Shown here: positions 59,055 to 64,000 of the stretch, one piece after another
Layout of the letters: every line of letters starts with the position of its first letter
Position numbering within the stretch: position 1 is the stretch's first letter
Source of the DNA: Pomphorhynchus laevis
Taxonomy: Eukaryota; Acanthocephala; Palaeacanthocephala; Echinorhynchida; Pomphorhynchidae
Direction: 5' to 3'
Length of the DNA stretch: 64,000 bases
Assembly: GCA_012934845.2 (NCBI GenBank)
Contig: WNNJ02003390.1
Location: 1-64,000, forward strand
Made by a program: the position numbers and the translations under genes
The notes under the pieces: generated by a model
Database searches by the model: none
What the model was told of the DNA's origin: nothing
What the model saw: only the letters and a program-made list of their open reading frames with translations

Positions 59055-60828
59055 AAATCCTGATGAATTTTCTTCTTATCTACAAACTAAGCTATCTAAT
59101 TTACTTTCCCTACTACCCGTAGCCCCCTTGTACCCACTCTTCTCTTTAGATACTTCCCTCCCAGAACTATTCCACCTTCTTCCCGTTTCGTCTGATGAAG
59201 TTTCTTCGGTTCTGCTGTCATTACCTAATAAAACCTCTCCTTCTGACCCAATTCCAACTCACTTGCTTAAAAATATCTGCTCCTCTATCTCACCCTTCCT
59301 AACCACATTGTTCAACTCGTCCATCCGTAGCCGTACATTTCCTTCCATCTGGAAATGCGCCACTGTTCGTCATCTCATCAAAAAGCAATCTCTCGACTCC
59401 TCACTACCATCTTCGTACCGTCCAATCTCACTTCTCCCAACCCTCTCTAAACTCCTTGAGCGTCTCGTTCTCAAGCAAGTTAATACATATCTCTTTTCCT
59501 CTAACTTGTTTCCTCCCTTCCAAGCCGCTTTTCGCTCTAATCACTCTACTGAAATTGCCTGTCTTAAAGTTTATAATGACTTACTCATCTCGCGCGATCA
59601 TAAATTATGTAGTGTCATAGTTTCTCTTGATCTATCGTCTGCTTTTGACATCGTCGATCACTCGATTCTTCTACATCGCCTTCGTCATGATTATGGCTTC
59701 TCTTTACCCACTGTATCATGGTTTTCTTCATATCTGTCAAACCGTACATTTCGCGTCTATTCTAACTCTTCTCTCTCCCATCCTTCATCCATCCCGACCG
59801 GTGTTCCACAAGGCCCCGTATTAGGCCCTATGCGCTTTTCTCTCTTCTTCTCTGTGACTTGTCGTCGATTTCTCATAAATTTAACTTCCATGTTATGCAA
59901 TATGCTGATGACATTCTCATCTATGATCATGCACCTGTTTATCGTATTCACGATCTTAGTGTTTCCGCTTCGGACTGTCTTGTCTCAATTTCCAATTATC
60001 TTTCTTCCCTTCGCCTTTCTCTGAATCCTGATAAATCCAAAATTATGTGGATCCTACCTCGACGCCTCGGCTTCGAACCTCCCTCCGTATCATTAAATTC
60101 TAAAATTCTTCCAATCGTTGATAATCTCATTTTCCTAGGCTTCCATTTCGACAACCGACTTTCACTTAAACCTTTCGTTAGAGATAAAGTACGCTCATCT
60201 ACCTTGATACTCCGCAACCTCCGTCAAGTTCGTAGATTGATCGATTTCTATTCTTGTATGACTCTCATATCTTCTCTTCTTTTCTCAAGACTTGATTACT
60301 GTCTTAGTCTATTTTCCAACTCACCTAAATCCACTCTTCTTCCTTTACAACGCATCATCAACGCTGCCGTTCGAGTTCTCCTCCGTCTTCGTCGTTTTGA
60401 TCATACATCCCACTATCTTGTTTCTCTTGATTGGCCTACCATTTATTGTCGTGTTCAAATTCGTCTTCTTATCATTGCTTTTCGCCTTATAACTTCTCAT
60501 ACCCCTTCATTTCTCAACCTTCCTTTTTTCGACAATTCTCGTACTGTGTATTGTGCTCTGCGTTCCCGTAATTCCCTTCTTTTACATGTCCCAATCTACT
60601 CTACCTCTTTTGGCTTCCGCTCCTTCGTTGTGGCTGCTCCTCTCTTGTGGAATCAACTGCCTATTCATATCCGCCAATCAACATCTATGCCGTACTTCAA
60701 ACGCCAAATCCAATTCTTTTTCAACAATTAACTAATTACCTGTGATCTTTGATGTTTTTTTTGTTTATTAGTGGTCATGTAAGCGTGCATTTTGCACGCA
60801 TTTGCCACGTTAAATAAATTATTGTATT
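59055..60828 (+). mobile_element. LINE B3, 5'-truncated copy inserted in F3
   Basis: Begins NPDEFSSYLQTKLSNLL in mid-ORF2 and ends in the family stem-loop tail (about 60770-60818) and aataaattattgtattat. F3 reads aacaatgctat before it and attagcccccc after it, matching F1 aacaatgttattagctcccc. The target duplication is only 2-4 bp or ambiguous. It is the youngest layer of this nest. Confidence 0.9.
59128..60731 (+). pseudogene. LINE B3 RT and C-terminal region, one main frame change
   Basis: 59128-60024 carries SSYRPISLLPTLSKLLERL, FRSNHSTEIACLKVYNDLL, VSLDLSSAFDIVDH and TGVPQGPVLGP. After an extra base just past GPM the frame changes to 59859-60731: MQYADDILIYDHAPVYRIHD, LSLNPDKSKIMWILPRR, INAAVRVLLRLRRFDHTS and the C-terminal RQSTSMPYFKRQIQ. 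Motifs are otherwise intact. Confidence 0.87.
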
Positions 60829-61738
60829 ATTAGCCCCCCCATCTGATGTGACTGGCATCAATATTAGTATACGTATATTTCTACCTAAAAAATCCGGTCT
60901 CATGTCCAAAAGACCTGCGGCCCATATCGATTCAAAATTCCCTCGTATCGATCTACGAAAAAGCGCTTGGGCGTAGAATCCGCAATCATTTAAGTAGGCA
61001 AAATTTAATCCCACCAAGTTTCCATGAGATCGTCAAAGGTCGCTCGGTCCATTCAGCTGTAGGTTAAGTGCATCAGTTCTGCCAGGATAATAGTCATCAA
61101 CTCGCTTACACTGTTTTTCTTGACTTTTTTACTGAATTGACCGCATCTTCATTCCTTTTGTGATCTCTTCTCTCAGATCCATTGGGTTGCCTGCGAGAAT
61201 TGTTAACAGGGTGGAGATACTGTTGTACACCAAGCGATTCTTTTATGAGGACGACACTGATGCGCGTCAGTTCTATCCTATTACTGGTGTACCCCAAGGA
61301 TCCCGTCTTTCTCCTATCTTGTTTCTTGCTGCCTCCATTGAACTCTTTAAAATATTTAAACGCGAACAACGATTAGTGGTGTACGCTGATGACACCACAG
61401 TCCTGTTCACTGTACGCAGGTGTAAAGATGTAGTCTCTGGCATCATCCGCTTCTTTTTAAGATTAAAACACCAGTTACCCAAGTCCAATCTTATTTTAAA
61501 TTCCGCCAAATCGCAGGTGGTCTTTAATGGCACACCTGCAACAAAGCGAAAACTTAAGATATTAGCACTCTCTGCCCTCTCCTCCATATTGACTAATCAG
61601 CCCCTCCCTGTCTTCACGAGTCGAGTAAAATATATAGGGTTCACTATTACAGTGAACTGGTAGGCGAAAGCAGACCTGGATAGACTTAAACGCATCTTGA
61701 AGTGAGCTAGGTGGTCCCTGAGATGGGCCCCAGAGCAA

Positions 61739-61775
61739 AGCCCAAGGGCCCCAGAGCCTCTGGGGCCCTTGGGCT
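61739..61775. repeat. 18-bp-arm perfect palindrome in F3 3' region
   Basis: AGCCCAAGGGCCCCAGAG (61739-61756), one base, then its exact reverse complement (61758-61775). F1 has only the right arm sequence at this place, so the left arm is a newly made inverted copy. Confidence 0.92.
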
Positions 61776-62112
61776 ATCTCGGGATTAGTCTTCTTTTCTA
61801 GAGGACGTCCCCCAGAGCAAAGGCTAAGGTTTCTTAAGCTTCTTGTCTCCCGTTTACCCAGCATAGTCCGCCTCGAATGGACTCTTCGGGGGAGGGGTGA
61901 AAGACCCCGGGAGGTTCAGTCGTAGAGCGGCGTGTTAGATTGGCTGGAGGGCTCAGATCCCTCTGGATTTGAAGCCGTAACTTGATGGAAGACTACTACG
62001 AAGGTTCTGACTGCTTCTTGCGTTTTCTGTCTGGATGATTTATTAATTTTCCGTGACTTTTTTATTCCCCTGTTTAATTTTATTAAGAAAACCTTATTAT
62101 TAGTGTACTAAT

Positions 62113-64000
62113 TGTAGTGTAGCAGGATGTACTAACAAAAAGGTTCAGTTCGAAGTGTTTATTTTGCCAACGCACACAAATGAAATTATAAACGAAGCTC
62201 GTCGATTAATTGGTTCTTGTGATCTCGTCACAATTGACATAATATTTCAAAAGATAGTAGGTTGGCGTCCAAGCCTTTTCCATCTGCCCAAATGCAATGA
62301 GAACAGAAATTTCATAACAATCCTGTCGAAGAAGATATCAGATATGGAAACGGTAAACTTCTCAAGTCTAAAGTCGGTAGCTGTCATGTGTCAATGTTGA
62401 CTCCAAAAGACTATATCGCGAAAATCTAGGGACATCTGAACATTAGAAGGCGAATACAAATGTGGAGAACGACACAGCTTGAACTATTCAAAGAAGCAGA
62501 GTATATTCAGATTCTACAAACACAGACAAAGTACGAAAAAACAAGGAAAGGGACAAATGAGATATTCTATAGTCTCATGAAAATAGGCAAATTGAGATCG
62601 GCAGTGCGTACTATCGATTCTGAAGTAAATACAACCGAGGTACTTAAACTGGATAAAGAGCTGAATGGACGTACGGTGAAACAACTATTACTAAACAAGC
62701 ACCCTTCAGCTGTCGATGACTTAACCGAAACAACCCTGACCCTGGAATATTACACTTTTGGTTTTCATCCAGTGATGAAAACCAAAAGGTTTTCATCACT
62801 GGATGAAAACAGGAGCGGCTGACCCTTCTAAAGTCCTATGCACTCATGTGGTGTTCGATGCTGACCGAATTTGAAAAAGAGTCAATATCCTTTCCGAATC
62901 CTTATCAGTTTGTGATCGTCAGATCGCTCTGCAAAGATTTCACCCTATAGCTCACTCTCAGTGCATGTCGTATGTTGGCACTCGACAAGTTTCCAGGAGT
63001 TCATCCAATTGGAATTAGGGAAGTGTAGCGTATGACTTCGAATAATTTCCAACAGTATCTAAGTTGTCGCGGATGTAGACCAACTTTGTGCAGGACAACG
63101 AAGTTAAAATAAATTCGCTATTCACAATATAAGAAGTCATTTTGAAAATGATGTGAGTTCACGCATCCTTGCAGTAGATGCCGACAATGCCTTCAATCGT
63201 ATAAATAGGTCGATATTATTAAAAACATCAAATCGATATGCCCTTTGCTAACTAATTCCTTACACAACACTTATTAAGTGGATCAATGCTTATGGATGGA
63301 AGATGATATCATGTTTTCGATAGAAAGTGTAACGCAGGGTGATTCTTTTTCAATGGTGGCCTATGCAATGGCATCTTTGACTTTAATCAATAAATTGAAG
63401 CTCCAATCCAAACGTACTTATGAGCTGATATGCAAATGATACGTCAATAATTGGTAACGGGGAAATTTGCTCAGGATTTTCAAAAAATGTCACACTGGCC
63501 CAAAATACGGATATTACGTCAATCCTACTAAATGTAAACTATTAATGAAGTTTTCTCCATATGAAAGTACACGGAAAGCATGGGAAGAAATGGTGTTAGC
63601 ATTATTGTCAACAAAGGCATAGAAATACTATGATCACCGATCGGTACAAGAAAATTCGTTAAAAATACATAACATGCAAAATTCATAAATGGGCGCAAAT
63701 AGTGGATCGACTATCTGAGAAAGCCCAGCTTGACCATCATTCCTCCTTTGTGACATTCGTATAGTCACTGCAAAACAAATGCACATACATGTTTCGAACA
63801 TGTAAATGTGATCCAGCATGGAAAGAACCTCTGGATACCATCGTTGTGAAGAAATTTTTATCCACTATATATGGTCTAAGTTCTGTGACAATGGCTCAGG
63901 AGATGGCAATGTGTTTACCTCCACGAAACGGTGGACTGGGAATACACATATTTTCAAAGATCGTAAAGGGGAAATATGAAAATTCAAAGCAAATGTGTGC
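62113..64000 (+). pseudogene. LINE E5 body: rest of CxC finger, linker, RT; truncated by the window end
   Basis: CTNCSVAGCTNKK ends the finger. 62155-62400 reads DIIFQKIVGWRPSLFHLPKC. 62460-62822 reads FYSLMKIGKLRSAVRTIDSE and NGRTVKQLLLNKHPSAVDDL. Near 63165-63215 comes ILAVDADNAFNRINRS (RT motif A), near 63340 TQGDSFSMVAYAMASL, and near 63915 LPPRNGGLGIHIFSK. Stops and frameshifts are frequent, and the nuclease end lies beyond the window. Confidence 0.83.
62761..62810. repeat. 23-bp-arm inverted repeat inside LINE E5
   Basis: GTTTTCATCCAGTGATGAAA plus ACC (62761-62783), spacer AAAA, then the reverse complement at 62788-62810. Nothing comparable is present in E1 at the homologous place (FHPVAFDSIDFELI). 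Confidence 0.92.

Larger units (their letters stand above)
57757..61663 (+). pseudogene. LINE F3 ORF2: endonuclease, RT; split by B3
   Basis: The endonuclease starts SLKILQWNSGRASALRLL and DVIVLQGTRSIRLPRT. After a frame change come LRLANVYTRPGEIHKN, DIVLGDFNDRTGRWV. A second change leads to the linker 58271-59056 (HLSTSHVLICWRIEED; FPRIGNESLTEFNSYL). Beyond B3, RT reads RKSAWA-type remnants and then open 61160-61663: RQFYPITGVPQGSRLSPILF, LVVYADDTTVLFTVRR, LILNSAKSQVVFNG. The YADD is intact. Both endonuclease frame changes are shared with F1. Confidence 0.85.
56491..62101 (+). mobile_element. LINE F3, I/Jockey-group, near full length, interrupted by LINE B3
   Basis: Flanked by 11-bp duplications AGTGTACTAAT (56480-56490 and 62102-62112). 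Order: leader, ORF1 (56668-57747), ORF2 endonuclease (57757-58334), linker (58271-59054), B3 insertion (59055-60828), linker and RT (60830-61663), 3' UTR ending aagaaaaccttattatta. Without B3 it is about 3.8 kb. ORFs are broken. Confidence 0.9.
54541..64000 (+). mobile_element. LINE E5, CxC-RT-RLE copy split by two F insertions; runs off the window
   Basis: The first 26 codons or so lie at 54541-54617, a 15-bp island at 56466-56490, and the rest from 62102 to beyond 64000. The islands read across as KCCTCDGGAAKCKWCKCA, KEKCQCTNCSVAGCTNKK, matching the E1 finger. Between them lie F2 (minus) and F3 (plus, with B3 inside). The coding sequence is heavily broken. Confidence 0.88.

Overview
The window is a stretch of AT-rich animal DNA, most likely from an invertebrate. 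The evidence is a split eukaryotic tRNA gene, animal-type non-LTR retrotransposons, a Penelope-like element of the Naiad type and no operon structure. The species cannot be named from the sequence. It is a graveyard of nested mobile elements with only two likely host genes: an intron-bearing tRNA-Ile(UAU) at 35461-35548 and an intronless secreted-looking histidine phosphatase at 46104-47114 (minus).

Family labels used here: A and B are related CR1/L2-group LINEs (PHD-like ORF1; AP-endonuclease plus RT ORF2). C and D are CR1-proper-like LINEs. F is an I/Jockey-group LINE (CCHC-knuckle ORF1). E is a LINE with an N-terminal Cys-rich CxC finger, RT, C-terminal CCHC knuckle and restriction-like endonuclease (RLE). 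H is a second, distinct RLE-type element. Naiad is a Penelope-like element whose GIY-YIG nuclease sits in front of the RT.

Layout. 1-4574: LINE relics, a (TA)n tract and 381-bp tandem repeats. 4575-8775: B1 (minus), then C (plus). 9537-14030: LINE A (minus) with two uninterrupted overlapping ORFs, the best candidate for an active element here. 14270-26385: E3, E1, E2 and E4 (minus), with a near-whole Naiad inserted in E2 (6-bp target duplication, 243-249-bp direct repeats). 26405-34850: B2 with a 20-bp minisatellite 5' of ORF1, then D. 33955-35215 and 40012-41260 form a 1.25-kb inverted duplication around the tRNA gene and H. 39180-46050: a swarm of Naiad terminal repeats, a second Naiad piece, and a roughly 490-bp repeat carrying two hammerhead ribozymes. 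46104-49440: phosphatase gene, E8 relic, an LTR-element gag fossil. 50018-64000: F1, C2, B4, E7/B5, then an E copy (from 54541 past the window end) split by two F insertions with 11-bp target duplications, one of which carries B3.

Nothing here works as a pathway. The shared logic is reverse transcription: autonomous LINEs (A; perhaps E1 until recently), broken copies that share the same frame breaks and so may have been moved in trans, and small tail- or ribozyme-bearing repeats that could be parasites of that machinery.
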